DNA of 64,000 bases from Paraburkholderia lycopersici (GTDB lineage: Bacteria; Pseudomonadota; Gammaproteobacteria; Burkholderiales; Burkholderiaceae): positions 248,001-312,000 of the forward strand of contig NZ_FMYQ01000001.1 in the NCBI RefSeq assembly GCF_900096975.1, read 5' to 3'. Under the pieces are notes generated by a model, which did no database searches, had not been told where the DNA came from, and saw only the letters and a program-made list of their open reading frames with translations. Below, piece after piece: positions 10,709-20,879 of this stretch; the stretch's first letter is position 1, and each line of letters begins with the position of its first letter. The translations under genes were made by a program, and so were the position numbers.

Positions 10709-11629
10709 TCAGTTGCTCGGGGTCGAGGCACCCGAAGCCGGCACCGCGGGCGGCGCCGTGAGCGACGAATCGCGTGCGGGCGGCGGGGGCGGCGTATTCG
10801 TGTCGCCGGTGCCTTGCGCGCCCGCGGTCGGGCCGACCGGATTGCTCGGCGGCACGCCCTGGATTTGCGGCGGCGGCTGACGATGCAGTTGGACCTGCGA
10901 CGGCATCGTGCCGACGTTCTGCGGCAGCGCCGACGACTGCGGGTTGCCCGCGCGCACCGAAGGCGTGAGACCCGACGGCGTTTGCACGGCTTCCGTGGCG
11001 CGGTTCGCGGCGGCGGCGGCCTGTGCGTTGGCGTCCTGCGGCAACGCATTGGTGGCCGCGCCGAGTTCCGACGACGGCGTGCGCACCGTGTCGCCGACGG
11101 TCGGGCCCGTCGCGCTCGAAGCCTGCGTAGCCGCGGCCGCCGAAGCGCCCGAAGCCGGCGCGGCAGCAACGGCCTTCGCCTTCTTGCCCGATTTGTCGCC
11201 GTCGATTTCGGCGAGCAGTTCGAGGTTCGAGGGCAGGTCTTCGCCGCCCGACCAGCTCGCGACGCGATCGCCTTCGAAATTCACGATGAAGTCACGCTGC
11301 TGGACCACGGCGGTCGAGCCGCGCTTGAAGTAGAAGATGTAGTCCCACCGGTTCACATGGAACATGTCGGTGAGAAGCGGCGTGCCGAGCAGCTGCTTGA
11401 CCTCGGCGCGCGACATGCCGACCCGCATTTGCGCGGCGGCTTCCGCCGAGACAAAGTTGCCCTGCACGATGGTAATGCGGTAAGGCGTGATGCTCTGGGC
11501 GACGCGCTGTGTCAGGCTGTCGTAAGTGGAACAACCGGCGAGCGCCGCGAACGCGGCCGCAGCCAGCAGGGTGCACGCCAGGCGGCCGCCGTTCATGCGT
11601 CGGCCGATCGTTGTGAATTCTGGAATCAT
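10709..11629 (-). CDS. bamE: Outer-membrane assembly lipoprotein BamE with long low-complexity tail
   Basis: A 306-residue lipoprotein of the BAM complex, which folds beta-barrel proteins into the outer membrane. The lipobox is L30-A31-G32-C33 (AALAGCSTYDSLTQRV), followed by the SmpA/OmlA domain (about 45-140) with QGNFVSAEAAAQMRVGMSRA and FHVNRWDYIFYFKRG. Residues from about 155 to the end are Ala/Gln/Pro/Ser-rich and likely disordered, more than doubling the length compared with E. coli BamE. I chose MIPEFTTIG as the start because TGAGGGAA lies just upstream; MNGGRLACTLL 11 residues later is an alternative without an RBS. Divergent from fur. Confidence 0.88.
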   Translation of the reverse strand: MIPEFTTIGRRMNGGRLACTLLAAAAFAALAGCSTYDSLTQRVAQSITPYRITIVQGNFVSAEAAAQMRVGMSRAEVKQLLGTPLLTDMFHVNRWDYIFYFKRGSTAVVQQRDFIVNFEGDRVASWSGGEDLPSNLELLAEIDGDKSGKKAKAVAAAPASGASAAAATQASSATGPTVGDTVRTPSSELGAATNALPQDANAQAAAAANRATEAVQTPSGLTPSVRAGNPQSSALPQNVGTMPSQVQLHRQPPPQIQGVPPSNPVGPTAGAQGTGDTNTPPPPPARDSSLTAPPAVPASGASTPSN

Positions 11630-11766
11630 TTCCCTCACCGTGCGGGCTTTTTCGCGAAGCCGCGCGTGTTCTGTAGAAGTTCGTTCGAAGTTCTGCCGAA
11701 AATGCCCGGGACGGCAAAAACGCATTAACATAAGAACCTAGCATTGTACTCCAGGGACTTATCGTC

Positions 11767-12195
11767 ATGACCAATCCAACCGATCTCAAGAACATCGGCC
11801 TCAAGGCGACACTGCCTCGCCTCAAGATCCTGGAGATTTTTCAGCACAGCCCGGTGCGTCACCTTACCGCCGAAGACGTCTATCGCAACCTGCTGAACGA
11901 GGAGCTCGACATCGGCCTCGCCACGGTTTACCGGGTCCTCACGCAATTCGAGCAGGCGGGGCTGCTCACGCGCAGCAACTTCGAATCGGGCAAGGCCGTG
12001 TTCGAGCTCAACGAAGGTAGCCACCATGACCATCTCGTGTGCCTCGACTGCGGCATCGTCGAAGAATTCTTCGACCCCGAGATCGAAAAACGCCAGCAGA
12101 TGATCGCCACCGAACGCGGCTTCAAGCTTCAGGAGCACGCGCTCGCGCTGTACGGCGTCTGCACGAAGGACAACTGTCCGCACCGCAAGCACTGA
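11767..12195 (+). CDS. fur: Ferric uptake regulator Fur
   Basis: A 142-residue iron-responsive repressor. The N-terminal winged helix covers about 1-85 ([35 protein letters not shown]). The metal-binding part includes the His-rich block [18 protein letters not shown] and the C-terminal Cys pair [11 protein letters not shown]. It dimerises and represses iron-uptake genes when loaded with Fe(II). Divergent from bamE, an arrangement conserved in betaproteobacteria. Complete. Confidence 0.97.
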   Translation: MTNPTDLKNIGLKATLPRLKILEIFQHSPVRHLTAEDVYRNLLNEELDIGLATVYRVLTQFEQAGLLTRSNFESGKAVFELNEGSHHDHLVCLDCGIVEEFFDPEIEKRQQMIATERGFKLQEHALALYGVCTKDNCPHRKH

Positions 12196-12227
12196 GCGGC
12201 CGGACAGCGCGGAGCGGGTCGCGCATC

Positions 12228-12261
12228 AAAAACGCCACGGCAGCGCTGCCGTGGCGTTTTT
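12228..12261. terminator. Perfectly symmetric bidirectional terminator (fur / allA)
   Basis: A 34-bp perfect palindrome: AAAAACGCCACGGCAGC and its exact reverse complement. It gives a strong stem with a U-run on either strand, ending fur on the plus strand and the allantoin operon on the minus strand. Confidence 0.92.
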
Positions 12262-12302
12262 GTTTGCCGGGCCGATTCGCGAAGAACCGGCACGAACGGC
12301 AT

Positions 12303-12818
12303 TCAGGCGAGCGCGGCCGGCGCGTCGGCCGCGTGCGCGAGCCGCCAGGGCACATCGAGCACCATCTCGTCGCAGTTCGGCTGCCCACCGCCGCGGTCGA
12401 TCACCACGAAGTCGCTCACGCGCTCGAAGACGAGCAGCGGATGATGCCAGACGCCTTTGGCGTAGTTGACGCCCTGCCCTCGCCCGGCCCGGAACGCCCG
12501 CATCCGCGTCGGGTCGAATTCGCCCGTGGGCGCCACGACCACCGCGTACCACGCATCGCCGAGCGGCACGAACGCCTGGCTGCCGAGCGGGTGCCGCTCC
12601 ATCATCGCGATCTCGAACGGCCACGCGCGCGGCTGCGCGCGAAACACGCTGACGATCGGCCGGCCGCCCGCCTCGTTCACGTCGATTCCGGCGAGGTCGT
12701 GAAAACGCTCAGTCGTGCCGCCGTTGATCGGAAAGTGGCGCGCGCCTTCGATTTCGATGACGTCGCCGAACGGCGCGAACGCCTCGCGCGTCAAGGGTTC
12801 CATGCGCAGGATCTGCAT
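12303..12818 (-). CDS. allA: Ureidoglycolate lyase
   Basis: A 171-residue ureidoglycolate lyase that splits ureidoglycolate into glyoxylate and urea at the end of allantoin degradation. Family features include [20 protein letters not shown], the cupin-like core [20 protein letters not shown], and [20 protein letters not shown]. It follows allantoicase by 13 bp, so the two reactions are encoded in sequence in one operon. The protein acts in the cytoplasm. Complete. Confidence 0.93.
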   Translation of the reverse strand: MQILRMEPLTREAFAPFGDVIEIEGARHFPINGGTTERFHDLAGIDVNEAGGRPIVSVFRAQPRAWPFEIAMMERHPLGSQAFVPLGDAWYAVVVAPTGEFDPTRMRAFRAGRGQGVNYAKGVWHHPLLVFERVSDFVVIDRGGGQPNCDEMVLDVPWRLAHAADAPAALA

Positions 12819-12831
12819 TGCGGCTCCTCGT

Positions 12832-13851
12832 TCAGGCAGGCTCGCCCCACAGGCGCAGACGCGACACGCCGCCGTCGGGAAAGATATTGAAGCGCACGTG
12901 CGTGACGAGGCCTGGTGCGGCCAGGCCTTGCTCGAACATGTGCTGCCGGTCCATTTCGAGCTTCCGCTCGCCGAGCAGCTCCGGCCAGAACATCGCCTGC
13001 GTGACGAGCGAGTCGTCGGTGCCGCCCGCCACGCTGGCCGCCTGAAGCGAGCAGCGGTCCGGATAGTTGCCCTTGAAGTGCGCCGTATCGACTTCGATCT
13101 TCCTGATGATGCCGGGCCGCGCGAGCGCCACGATCGCCCAGTCGTTGCCGGGCTCGCGGCGGCGGCGCGTTTCCCAGCCGTCGCCCATGTTCACGCCGCG
13201 TCCCGGCATGAGCAGCGTCGAGGCGAGCCCGAAGTGCTGGTTGTTGGCCGCGACGAGCCAGGCGCCGTTCTCGATCGCCGCGAGGTCGACGAGACTGCCG
13301 CGCTCGAGCGTGCTCCAGTCGCGCCGCGGCTGGCCATACACGCGCAGGCGCGCGAGGCCGCCGTCGGGATAGAGGTTCACGCGCAAATGCGTGAACGCGC
13401 GCGCGTCGCCCACTTCGACGTAGTGGTGCTGGTTGCCCTGCAGCGTCGTCGCGGGGACGATGGTTTGCCAGTCCGCGTCGTCTCCCGGGGCTTCGTCGTC
13501 GCCGGTCTGCACGTGACACGCCTCGATCGACGCCGCCGGCGGAAAGTTGCCCGTGAAATGGCTCGTGTCGAGATCCACGCCGTGGATCACACCCGGGCGC
13601 GCGAGGCGCACCACGCAGAAGTCGTGGCCCGTCGTGCGCTTGCGGCGCGTTTCCCAGCCGTCCATCCATTTGCCGTGGTCGTCGTATTTGCCGGGGATGA
13701 AGACCGCCGGCTGCGGTTCGAGCATGCGCTCCTTCGGCGCGAAGAACTCGTCGCTCGCATGGAGCGCGCGAGCGCCGAGGCGCGGATCGGCGAGGTTCAT
13801 GTAGCGGCGCGTGAAGGCGGGCGCGTTCGGGTCGAGAGTCGGAATGGCCAT
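12832..13851 (-). CDS. alc: Allantoicase
   Basis: A 339-residue allantoicase (allantoate amidinohydrolase) converting allantoate to ureidoglycolate and urea. It is made of two homologous jelly-roll halves, visible as repeated blocks: [20 protein letters not shown] with [14 protein letters not shown] in the first, and [20 protein letters not shown] with [14 protein letters not shown] in the second. It lies between dctA and allA on the minus strand, with no obvious terminator in the 79-bp gap to dctA. Complete. Confidence 0.95.
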   Translation of the reverse strand: MAIPTLDPNAPAFTRRYMNLADPRLGARALHASDEFFAPKERMLEPQPAVFIPGKYDDHGKWMDGWETRRKRTTGHDFCVVRLARPGVIHGVDLDTSHFTGNFPPAASIEACHVQTGDDEAPGDDADWQTIVPATTLQGNQHHYVEVGDARAFTHLRVNLYPDGGLARLRVYGQPRRDWSTLERGSLVDLAAIENGAWLVAANNQHFGLASTLLMPGRGVNMGDGWETRRRREPGNDWAIVALARPGIIRKIEVDTAHFKGNYPDRCSLQAASVAGGTDDSLVTQAMFWPELLGERKLEMDRQHMFEQGLAAPGLVTHVRFNIFPDGGVSRLRLWGEPA

Positions 13852-13930
13852 GGTGATGTCGTTCGCTGGAGTGGGTCGGTTGATCGAAAGAAAGCAGCGC
13901 GCAGCGAGGCGGCGCGGGAAGCGCCCCGGT

Positions 13931-15274
13931 TCAGGCGTGCGCGGGCTTGCCGCCGAGCGCGTCGTCTTCGCCGGGCGCGCGGTCTGCGTCGTCCGCGCCG
14001 GCGGGCACGTAGAGAAAGCCTTCGTCGAGATTGAGCACGCGCCTCGCGCGCGCCTTGTCGATGTCGCGCTCCCACACTGCGACCACCACCGTCGCCACGC
14101 AGTTGCCGATCAGGTTCGTGAGCGCGCGGGCGATGCCGACGAACCAGTCCACCGGCAGGATCAGCACGAGGCCGAGCACGGGAATCGCGGGAATGGCGGA
14201 AAGCGTCGCGGCGAGAATCACGATCGCCGAACCGGGAATGCCGTGCGCGCCCTTCGAGGTGACGAGCGACACCAGCACGACCACGATCAGATCGTGCATC
14301 GAGAGCGGCGTGTTGGTGGCCTGGGCGATGAAGATCACGGCAAGCGTGAGGTAGATCGAGAAGCCGTCGAGGTTGAACGAGTAGCCGGTCGGGATCACGA
14401 GGCCGACGGTGGAATCCTTCACGCCCATCCATTCGAGCTTGCGCATGATTTGCGGCAGCACGGCGTCCGACGACGCGGTGCCGAGCACGATCGAAAGCTC
14501 TTCGCGCAGATAGCGGATCAGCTTGAACACGCTGAAGCCCGCGAGCCGCATCACGACGCCGAGCACGACGGCCACGAACACGATGCAGCTCGCGTAGAAC
14601 ACGATCACGAGCAGGCCGAGCTGCTTGAGCGAAGCGACGCCGTAGGTGCCGGTCGTGAACGCGATCGCGCCGAGCACGCCGAGCGGCGCGAGCTTGATGA
14701 TGAAGCCCATCACGCGGAAGAACACCTGCGCGAGCTCGTCGATGAGGCTGTTCACGCGCTGCGCCTTCGGGCCGAGCAGCGAGAGCGCGCTGCCGAACAG
14801 CACCGAGAACACGAGGATCTGCAGGATGTCACCCTTCGCGAACGCGTCGAAGGCGGTGTCGGGAATGATCTTGAGCAGGAAGGCGGCGGTGTCCTTCAGG
14901 CTCCTGGCGTGCTCGGTGTAAGTCGCGAGCGAGGCGGCGTCGAGCGAATGCAGATCGACGTTCATGCCCGCGCCGGGACGCGTGACATACGCGAGCACCG
15001 CGCCGATCACTAGCGCGACGGTCGTCATCGCCTCGAAGTAGATCACCGATTTCAGACCGACGCGGCCCACCTTCTTCAGATCGCCCGCGTGCGCCATGCC
15101 GCTCACGACCACGCAGAAGACGATCGGCCCGATCACCATCTTGATGAGCTTGAGAAATCCGTCGCCGAGGGGCCGCAGCGACTGCGCGAAATGCGGAAAT
15201 ACCGCGCCCACGACAATGCCCGCCACGAGGGCAATCACGACGCGGCCAAACAGCGAATTGAAGAACTTCGTCAC
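13931..15274 (-). CDS. dctA: DctA-type C4-dicarboxylate:cation symporter
   Basis: A 447-residue inner-membrane transporter of the DAACS family that takes up succinate, fumarate, malate and sometimes orotate. The hallmarks are the serine-rich re-entrant loop [39 protein letters not shown] and [21 protein letters not shown] use the GTG start of [13 protein letters not shown], preceded by AAAGGAG; the upstream in-frame stretch is basic and lacks an RBS. It is the first gene of a probable dctA-alc-allA unit and is divergent from the FadR-type regulator, whose putative operators cover its promoter. Its substrate here may be tied to purine/ureide breakdown. Confidence 0.9.
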   Translation of the reverse strand: MTKFFNSLFGRVVIALVAGIVVGAVFPHFAQSLRPLGDGFLKLIKMVIGPIVFCVVVSGMAHAGDLKKVGRVGLKSVIYFEAMTTVALVIGAVLAYVTRPGAGMNVDLHSLDAASLATYTEHARSLKDTAAFLLKIIPDTAFDAFAKGDILQILVFSVLFGSALSLLGPKAQRVNSLIDELAQVFFRVMGFIIKLAPLGVLGAIAFTTGTYGVASLKQLGLLVIVFYASCIVFVAVVLGVVMRLAGFSVFKLIRYLREELSIVLGTASSDAVLPQIMRKLEWMGVKDSTVGLVIPTGYSFNLDGFSIYLTLAVIFIAQATNTPLSMHDLIVVVLVSLVTSKGAHGIPGSAIVILAATLSAIPAIPVLGLVLILPVDWFVGIARALTNLIGNCVATVVVAVWERDIDKARARRVLNLDEGFLYVPAGADDADRAPGEDDALGGKPAHA

Positions 15275-15371
15275 GACTTTCTCCTTTGTCGGCCAGAGCG
15301 GGCGCTTTGGCGCCTTGCTCCGGCCCCGTCCGGGTTGATTCGATAAGCAGGGGCGCTGATAACTGTTCTGA

Positions 15372-15384
15372 CTGGTCTGACCAG
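15372..15384. promoter_or_regulatory. FadR/GntR-type operator 1 (dctA promoter side)
   Basis: CTGGTCTGACCAG is a perfect 6-1-6 palindrome of the TGGTNNGACCA class recognised by FadR-subfamily GntR regulators. It lies about 100 bp upstream of the dctA start and is the best of three copies in this gap. Confidence 0.7.
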
Positions 15385-15457
15385 ACTTGTTATGGCGGAT
15401 AGTAGAAAGCCGATATACCGGAGTCAAGGTCGGCAAACGGGGTGTTTACCCTTGTGC

Positions 15458-15468
15458 GGTCTGACCAG
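15458..15468. promoter_or_regulatory. FadR/GntR-type operator 2
   Basis: GGTCTGACCAG repeats 11 bases of operator 1, 75 bp away from it. It lies between the two divergent genes. Confidence 0.6.
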
Positions 15469-15559
15469 TTTGCGGGCCGGAACGGCAGGCCGGATGGCAC
15501 GGTGCTTCAGGCATTGCCGCGGCGCACCATGCGAGTGCGCGCAGCGGGACTACAATACC

Positions 15560-15568
15560 GGTCAGACC
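15560..15568. promoter_or_regulatory. FadR/GntR-type operator 3 (regulator side)
   Basis: GGTCAGACC is the inverse core of the other two sites and lies 22 bp before the regulator's ATG, well placed for autorepression. Confidence 0.55.
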
Positions 15569-15590
15569 TCGCGAACCGCCCGCGCCCGCC

Positions 15591-16316
15591 ATGAAGAACG
15601 TTCCGCACACCGTCACCGACGCCGCCATCGCCACGATTCGCGAACGGATCGAGGGTGGCCTGTATCCGGTCGGCAGCCTGCTGCCTGCGCAGCGGCAGCT
15701 CTCCGAGGAGCTGGCGATCAGCCGCGCGTCGCTGCGAGAGGCGCTTTCGACGCTCGAAGCGCTCGGCATGCTGTCGATCCGCGCGGGCAAGGGCGTCTAC
15801 GTGACGAGCGCCGAGGCCGCGAGCGCGCATCCGTGGCGCTTCGCCGATCAGTCGTCGCTGCCCGACACCTACCAGATGCGCTACGCGCTCGAAGGCTTCG
15901 CCGCGCGCATGGCGGCGCTCGCGATCGGCGACGCCGACGTCGCGTGGCTCGAAGCGAACACCGAGGCGCTGCACGGCGCTCTCGCCTGCGACGAGCTCGA
16001 CGAAGCCGCACAGCTCGACTTCGACTTCCACATGCGCATCGTGAATCTCGCGGGCAATGCGGCGATCGAGTCGATTCTGCGCAGCAGCGCCGACATCATG
16101 AAAGAGAGCCAGCGCATGCCGTTCTATCGCCGCGAACGCGTACTTTCTACGCATCGCGAGCACGGCCTGATCGTGGCGGCGCTCAAGGCGCGCGACCCGG
16201 CGGCGGCCGGCGAGGCGATCGAGCAGCACATCGCCAATGCCGCGCAGCGCGCCGGCGTGTATTTCCCGACGCCGCCGGCGTTCGCCGCCACGCCCCGGAG
16301 CGCGATCGAAAAGTGA
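15591..16316 (+). CDS. FadR-subfamily GntR transcriptional regulator
   Basis: A 241-residue regulator with an N-terminal GntR winged helix (about 1-75; IEGGLYPVGSLLPAQRQLSE, ISRASLREALSTLEALGML) and an all-helical FCD effector domain (about 95-225; YQMRYALEGFAARMA, FDFHMRIVNLAGNAAI, THREHGLIVAAL with the likely metal-binding His residues). FadR-subfamily members usually sense organic acids. It is divergent from dctA-alc-allA, and three TGGTCTGACCA-like sites lie in the shared promoter, so local control and autoregulation are inferred. The ligand is unknown; an allantoin-pathway intermediate or a C4-dicarboxylate are candidates. Confidence 0.88.
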   Translation: MKNVPHTVTDAAIATIRERIEGGLYPVGSLLPAQRQLSEELAISRASLREALSTLEALGMLSIRAGKGVYVTSAEAASAHPWRFADQSSLPDTYQMRYALEGFAARMAALAIGDADVAWLEANTEALHGALACDELDEAAQLDFDFHMRIVNLAGNAAIESILRSSADIMKESQRMPFYRRERVLSTHREHGLIVAALKARDPAAAGEAIEQHIANAAQRAGVYFPTPPAFAATPRSAIEK

Positions 16317-16321
16317 GGACG

Positions 16322-16350
16322 AAAAAAAACCGCCCCGAAGGGCGGTTTTT
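16322..16350. terminator. Bidirectional terminator (GntR regulator / gapA)
   Basis: Stem CCGCCC / GGGCGG with a CGAA loop, eight A to the left and five T to the right. It serves the convergent regulator and gapA genes. Confidence 0.88.
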
Positions 16351-16371
16351 CATGCGGCGAGGCGCGCGTGC

Positions 16372-17382
16372 TTACTTCGCGTTCGCGAACGCCACAGCCG
16401 TGTCCAGCATGCGGTTCGAGAAGCCCCACTCGTTGTCGTACCAGCTCGACACCTTCACGAGACGGCCCGAGACCTTCGTGAGCGTGGCGTCGAACGTCGA
16501 CGAAGCCGGGTTGTGGTTGAAGTCGACCGACACCAGCGGCGCCTCGTTGTAGCCGAGGATGCCCTTGAGCGCGCCTTCCGACGCTTCCTTCATGATCGCA
16601 TTGACTTCTTCGACCGTCGTGTCGCGCTTGGCGATGAACGACAGGTCGACGATCGACACGTTGATGGTCGGCACGCGAATGGCGTAGCCGTCGAGCTTGC
16701 CGTTCAGTTCCGGCAGCACGAGGCCGACGGCCGAGGCGGCGCCCGTCTTCGTCGGGATCTGGCTGTGCGTGGCCGAACGCGCGCGGCGCAGGTCTTCGTG
16801 GTAAACGTCGGTCAGGACCTGGTCGTTCGTATACGCGTGGATCGTGGTCATCAGGCCGGTTTCGAGGCCGATCTTGTCGTTCAGCGGCTTGACGAGCGGC
16901 GCGAGGCAGTTGGTCGTGCACGAGGCGTTCGAGATGACCGTGTGCTCGGCCTTCAGCACGTTGTGGTTCACGCCGTAGACGACGGTCGCGTCGACGTCCT
17001 TGCCGCCCGGCGCCGAGATGATGACCTTCTTCGCGCCGCCCTTCAGGTGGGCGCTCGCCTTTTCCTTGGTCGTGAAGAAGCCCGTGCACTCCATCACGAC
17101 GTCGACGCCGAGCTCGCCCCACGGCAGTTCGGCCGGGTTGCGGTTGGCCAGCACGCGGATCTTGTCGCCGTTCACGACGAGGTAGTCGCCGTCCACCGAG
17201 ACTTCGCCCGGGAACTTGCCGTGCGCCGTGTCGTATTGCGTCAGATGCGCGTTGGTCTTCGCGTCACCGAGGTCGTTGATCGCAACGATCTGGATGTCGT
17301 GCTTCTTGCCGTTCTCGTAGAACGCGCGGAGCGTGTTACGGCCGATGCGGCCATAGCCGTTGATAGCGACGCGGATGGTCAT
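16372..17382 (-). CDS. gapA: Glyceraldehyde-3-phosphate dehydrogenase, type I
   Basis: A 336-residue glycolytic enzyme that oxidises glyceraldehyde 3-phosphate to 1,3-bisphosphoglycerate with NAD+. The Rossmann start is [19 protein letters not shown]; the catalytic Cys155 lies in [15 protein letters not shown]; the C-terminal end is [20 protein letters not shown]. It follows tkt on the same strand at 134 bp, a common Burkholderia pairing linking glycolysis and the pentose phosphate pathway. No HexR-like site is seen upstream. Confidence 0.97.
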   Translation of the reverse strand: MTIRVAINGYGRIGRNTLRAFYENGKKHDIQIVAINDLGDAKTNAHLTQYDTAHGKFPGEVSVDGDYLVVNGDKIRVLANRNPAELPWGELGVDVVMECTGFFTTKEKASAHLKGGAKKVIISAPGGKDVDATVVYGVNHNVLKAEHTVISNASCTTNCLAPLVKPLNDKIGLETGLMTTIHAYTNDQVLTDVYHEDLRRARSATHSQIPTKTGAASAVGLVLPELNGKLDGYAIRVPTINVSIVDLSFIAKRDTTVEEVNAIMKEASEGALKGILGYNEAPLVSVDFNHNPASSTFDATLTKVSGRLVKVSSWYDNEWGFSNRMLDTAVAFANAK

Positions 17383-17471
17383 GGTTTATCTCCTGATGGC
17401 TGAAAAATTCCGAAACCCGTGCTGCGCTGGCGTCTTGCCGGCTGGGGCGGCGCGGCGGCACGCTCAGGCAG

Positions 17472-17506
17472 CGGGCCCGCCAGATCTTGCCGGCCGGGCG
17501 GGCCCG
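17472..17506 (-). other. 10-bp perfect hairpin just after tkt
   Basis: CGGGCCCGCC and its exact reverse complement are separated by 15 nt, beginning 10 nt past the tkt stop. No U-run follows on the minus strand, so it is not a canonical terminator; it may protect or process the tkt-gapA transcript. Confidence 0.6.
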
Positions 17507-17516
17507 TAACGCATGC

Positions 17517-19559
17517 TTAGTTGTCGAGCGCGGCCCTGGCCGTCGCGACGACGTTTTCGACCGTGAAGCCGAAGTGCTTGAACAGCACGCCAGCCGGAGC
17601 CGATTCGCCGAACGTGTCGATGCCGACCACGCCGCCTTCGAGGCCCACGTACTTGCGCCAGAAGTCGGTCACACCGGCTTCGATCGCGACGCGGCGCACG
17701 CCCTTGGGCAGCACGCGCTCCTTGTATTCGGCGTCCTGCTGGTCGAACACGTTGGTCGCGGGCATGGACACCACGCGGGCGCCGATGCCTTGGCGCTGCA
17801 GCGCTTCGACGGCCTTCACCGCCAGTTCGACTTCCGAGCCCGTGGCGATCAGGATGATCTTGCGGCTCGGGATGTCGTCGTTCCAGTCCTTGAGCACGTA
17901 ACCGCCCTTGGCGATGTTCGCGATCTGCGCGTCGGTGCGGTCGTTGAACGCCAGGTTCTGGCGGCTGAACACGAGACACGAGGGACCGTGATGCTCGACG
18001 GCGTGGGTCCACGCCACCGCGGTTTCCACGGTGTCGGCGGGACGCCAGAGCGTCATGTTCGGGATCAGGCGCAGGCTCGCGACCTGCTCGATCGACTGGT
18101 GCGTCGGGCCGTCTTCGCCAAGGCCGATCGAGTCGTGCGTGAACACGAAAATCGACGGACACTTCATCAGCGCGGCCACGCGCAGCGCGTTGCGGCTGTA
18201 GTCCGAGAATGTGAGGAACGTGCCGCCGAACGCCTTGTAGCCGCCGTGCAGCGTGATGCCGTTGAGCGCCGCGCTCATGCCGAATTCGCGCACGCCGTAG
18301 TTGACGTGATTGCCCCAGTGGATGCCGCTCTCGCCTTCGCCAGCGGCGCGCACGGGCTTCGAAGCCTTCCAGTTGGTGAGGTTCGAGCCGGTCAGGTCGG
18401 CCGAGCCGCCGAGCAGCTCGGGCAGCGCCGCGGCGAGGCCTTCGATGGCCTGCTGCGAAGCCTTGCGCGTCGCAACCGTTTCCTTGCGCGAATCGGCGCC
18501 CGCGACGATCGCCGCAGCCTTCTGCGCCCAGTCGGCGGGCAGCTTGCCGGCCATGCGGCGCTCGAATTCCGCGGCTTCGGCCGGGTACTTCGACCGGTAG
18601 GCCGCGAACTGCTCGTTCCAGGCGGCTTCGAACTTCGCGCCCGCTTCCTTCGCGTCCCAGTCCGCGTAGACTTCCTGCGGCAGCACGAACGGCTCCCACT
18701 TCCAGCCCACCGCGTCGCGCCACTTCGCGATTTCCTCGGCGCCGAGCGGCGCGCCGTGCACGTCGTGGCCGCCAGCCTTGGTCGGCGCGCCGTGGCCGAT
18801 CTGCGTCTTGCAGCAGATGAGCGTGGGCTTGTTCGACGCCTTGGCCTGCTTGATGGCGGCGTCGACGGCGTCGACGTCGTGGCCGTTCACGTGCGGGATC
18901 ACGTTCCAGCCGTACGCTTCGAAGCGCTTGGGCGTGTCGTCGTGGAACCAGTTGACCACGTCGCCGTCGATCGAGATGCCGTTGTCGTCGTAGAGCGCGA
19001 TCAGCTTGTTCAGCTTGAGCGTGCCGGCGAGCGAGCAGGCTTCGTGCGAAATGCCTTCCATCAGGCAGCCGTCGCCGAGGAACACGTACGTGTGGTGATC
19101 GACGATCTTCGCGTCGGCCTTGTTGAACTCGGCCGCGAGCAGCGCCTCGGCCAGCGCCATGCCGACCGCGTTCGCGAGACCCTGGCCGAGCGGGCCCGTG
19201 GTCGTCTCGACGCCCGGCGTGATGCCGTATTCGGGGTGGCCCGGCGTCTTCGAGTGCAGTTGACGGAAGTTCTTGAGCTCCGCGAGCGGCAGGTCGTAGC
19301 CGGTCAGATGCAGCAGCGAATACAGCAGCATCGAGCCGTGGCCGTTCGACAGCACGAAGCGGTCGCGGTCGCTCCAGTGCGGGTTCGTCGGGTTATGGCG
19401 CAGATGGCGCGACCACAGCGCGACGGCGATCTCGGCCATGCCCATGGGCATGCCGGGGTGACCGGAATTCGCCTGCTGAACGGCGTCCATGGCGAGCGCA
19501 CGAATGGCGTTGGCCATCAGCTGGGTGGTAGCGGGGGAGGCGGAGGACGAGGTCGTCAT
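17517..19559 (-). CDS. tkt: Transketolase
   Basis: A 680-residue thiamine-diphosphate enzyme that moves two-carbon ketol units between sugar phosphates in the pentose phosphate pathway and Calvin-type carbon rearrangements. Landmarks are [20 protein letters not shown] near the N-terminus, the ThDP-binding [20 protein letters not shown] and the pyrimidine domain [21 protein letters not shown] start at [14 protein letters not shown]; the upstream frame extension looks spurious. Located upstream of gapA. Confidence 0.97.
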   Translation of the reverse strand: MTTSSSASPATTQLMANAIRALAMDAVQQANSGHPGMPMGMAEIAVALWSRHLRHNPTNPHWSDRDRFVLSNGHGSMLLYSLLHLTGYDLPLAELKNFRQLHSKTPGHPEYGITPGVETTTGPLGQGLANAVGMALAEALLAAEFNKADAKIVDHHTYVFLGDGCLMEGISHEACSLAGTLKLNKLIALYDDNGISIDGDVVNWFHDDTPKRFEAYGWNVIPHVNGHDVDAVDAAIKQAKASNKPTLICCKTQIGHGAPTKAGGHDVHGAPLGAEEIAKWRDAVGWKWEPFVLPQEVYADWDAKEAGAKFEAAWNEQFAAYRSKYPAEAAEFERRMAGKLPADWAQKAAAIVAGADSRKETVATRKASQQAIEGLAAALPELLGGSADLTGSNLTNWKASKPVRAAGEGESGIHWGNHVNYGVREFGMSAALNGITLHGGYKAFGGTFLTFSDYSRNALRVAALMKCPSIFVFTHDSIGLGEDGPTHQSIEQVASLRLIPNMTLWRPADTVETAVAWTHAVEHHGPSCLVFSRQNLAFNDRTDAQIANIAKGGYVLKDWNDDIPSRKIILIATGSEVELAVKAVEALQRQGIGARVVSMPATNVFDQQDAEYKERVLPKGVRRVAIEAGVTDFWRKYVGLEGGVVGIDTFGESAPAGVLFKHFGFTVENVVATARAALDN

Positions 19560-19912
19560 GTCGAGTCCGGAAGTGTGCAAAAAGCGGCGTGGGCGGCCGG
19601 GGTAAACGGCGGGCGCACACAGCAGCGCGGAGGTCCGGAAGCTCGGCAAATCGCCCGCTCAGGCGCACATGCGGCGCCAGGAGACGCGAAACGGCCAGAG
19701 CATACGGAAAGGGCTGCAAAGCGCAATATTCTAGCAGATCGCCGGACGTATCCCGGGCTCCGGGGCGCGGGGAATGCGGCGTGCGCCGCGTCCGGCCTGC
19801 TGCGGCCGCTGCGGTCCCTCGGCCCCCTATAATGCCGCCGTTGCCCCCCTTTTTAATGCGCTTTCGTGCGCCCAGGCGCGCGGGCCGCGCCTCAGGACGC
19901 ATCAGGACCTCC
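19560..19912. other. Divergent tkt / speE intergenic region
   Basis: 353 bp without a supported gene. It must hold both divergent promoters. TATAAT at 19828-19833 is a good -10 candidate for speE, though no clear -35 lies 17 bp before it. On the minus strand TAGAAT (19733-19728) could be the tkt -10. I see no hairpin or operator. Confidence 0.5.
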
Positions 19913-20776
19913 GTGACCGATTCGCTCCTTTTTCATCCCGCGCCCGACGCGCTATACGGCTTTCCGGGCGCACGCCGCCTCGCCGCCGCCGACACGGCGT
20001 GGCAGCGCATCGAGGTGTGGGATACGCCGCAGCTCGGCTGCCTCTTCACGCTGGACGGCCGCCCGATGACCGCCGCCGGCGACGAGTTCGTCTACCACGA
20101 GTGCATGACGCACCCGGCCGCGCTCACGCACCCTGCGCCACGCGCGGCGCTCGTGCTGGGCGGCGGCGACGGCGGCGCGGCGCGCCAGTTGCTGCGCCAT
20201 CCGGACATCGGACGCATCGTCGTGGCGGAGCTGGACCCCGACGTGGTACGCCTGACGGGCAACTATCTTCCCGAAGTGCGCGGCGACGCCTTCGAAGACC
20301 CGCGAGTGGAGCTCGTGATCGGCGACGCGGCGGCGTTCGTCGCCTCGGCGCAGGAGCGTTTCGACCTCGTGGTGTTCGACCTCACCCCGCCGGATTCGCC
20401 GGCCGCCGGACTCTACACGCCGGCGTTCTACGCCGCGCTCAAGCGCGTGATGAGCGCCGACGCGCTCGTCACGCTGCACCTCGGCTCGCCGTTTCATCAC
20501 CCGCAACGCGTCGGGGCGCTGCTCGCCGGGCTGCGCAAGGCCTTCGTCGTGGTGCGGCCGCTTGCCGCCTACGTGCCGCTCTACGGCTCGCTCTGGCTCA
20601 TGGCGATCGCAAGCGACGCGCTCGACCCCGCCGCTGCCGATCCGGCCACGCTGCAGGCGCGCGCGGCCGAACGCGAACTGGAAGGTTTGCGCTATTACGA
20701 CGCGCAGTTGCACGCGGCGCTCTTAAAAGCGCCATACGCCGCCCGCGATAAACTAGGCGAATTCCTGCAGCTTTAA
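19913..20776 (+). CDS. speE: Spermidine synthase-like polyamine aminopropyltransferase
   Basis: A 287-residue SpeE-family protein that transfers the aminopropyl group of decarboxylated SAM to putrescine. The SAM-binding loop is RAALVLGGGDGGAARQLLRH; VVAELDPDVVRLTGNYLPEV and FDLVVFDLTPPDSPAAGLYT supply the conserved acidic residues. I use the GTG 6 nt after AGGA; the frame continues upstream into basic noise. No speD gene is adjacent, so the exact amine substrate is inferred from family only. Confidence 0.85.
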   Translation: MTDSLLFHPAPDALYGFPGARRLAAADTAWQRIEVWDTPQLGCLFTLDGRPMTAAGDEFVYHECMTHPAALTHPAPRAALVLGGGDGGAARQLLRHPDIGRIVVAELDPDVVRLTGNYLPEVRGDAFEDPRVELVIGDAAAFVASAQERFDLVVFDLTPPDSPAAGLYTPAFYAALKRVMSADALVTLHLGSPFHHPQRVGALLAGLRKAFVVVRPLAAYVPLYGSLWLMAIASDALDPAAADPATLQARAAERELEGLRYYDAQLHAALLKAPYAARDKLGEFLQL

Positions 20777-20879
20777 GGGTCCTGTGCGCGAACAACGGCA
20801 GGACCCGAATGCTTTCTTCGCGCCCACGCCCCGAGCGGCCCCCGGCGCCTCATCCGAACCGCGAATCTGGAGAGACTCG

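Noticed and set aside
13931..15436. Longer N-terminus for DctA
   Set aside because: The extra 54 codons are basic, lack a ribosome binding site and would overlap the regulator's operator; the GTG at 15274 has a good AAAGGAG.
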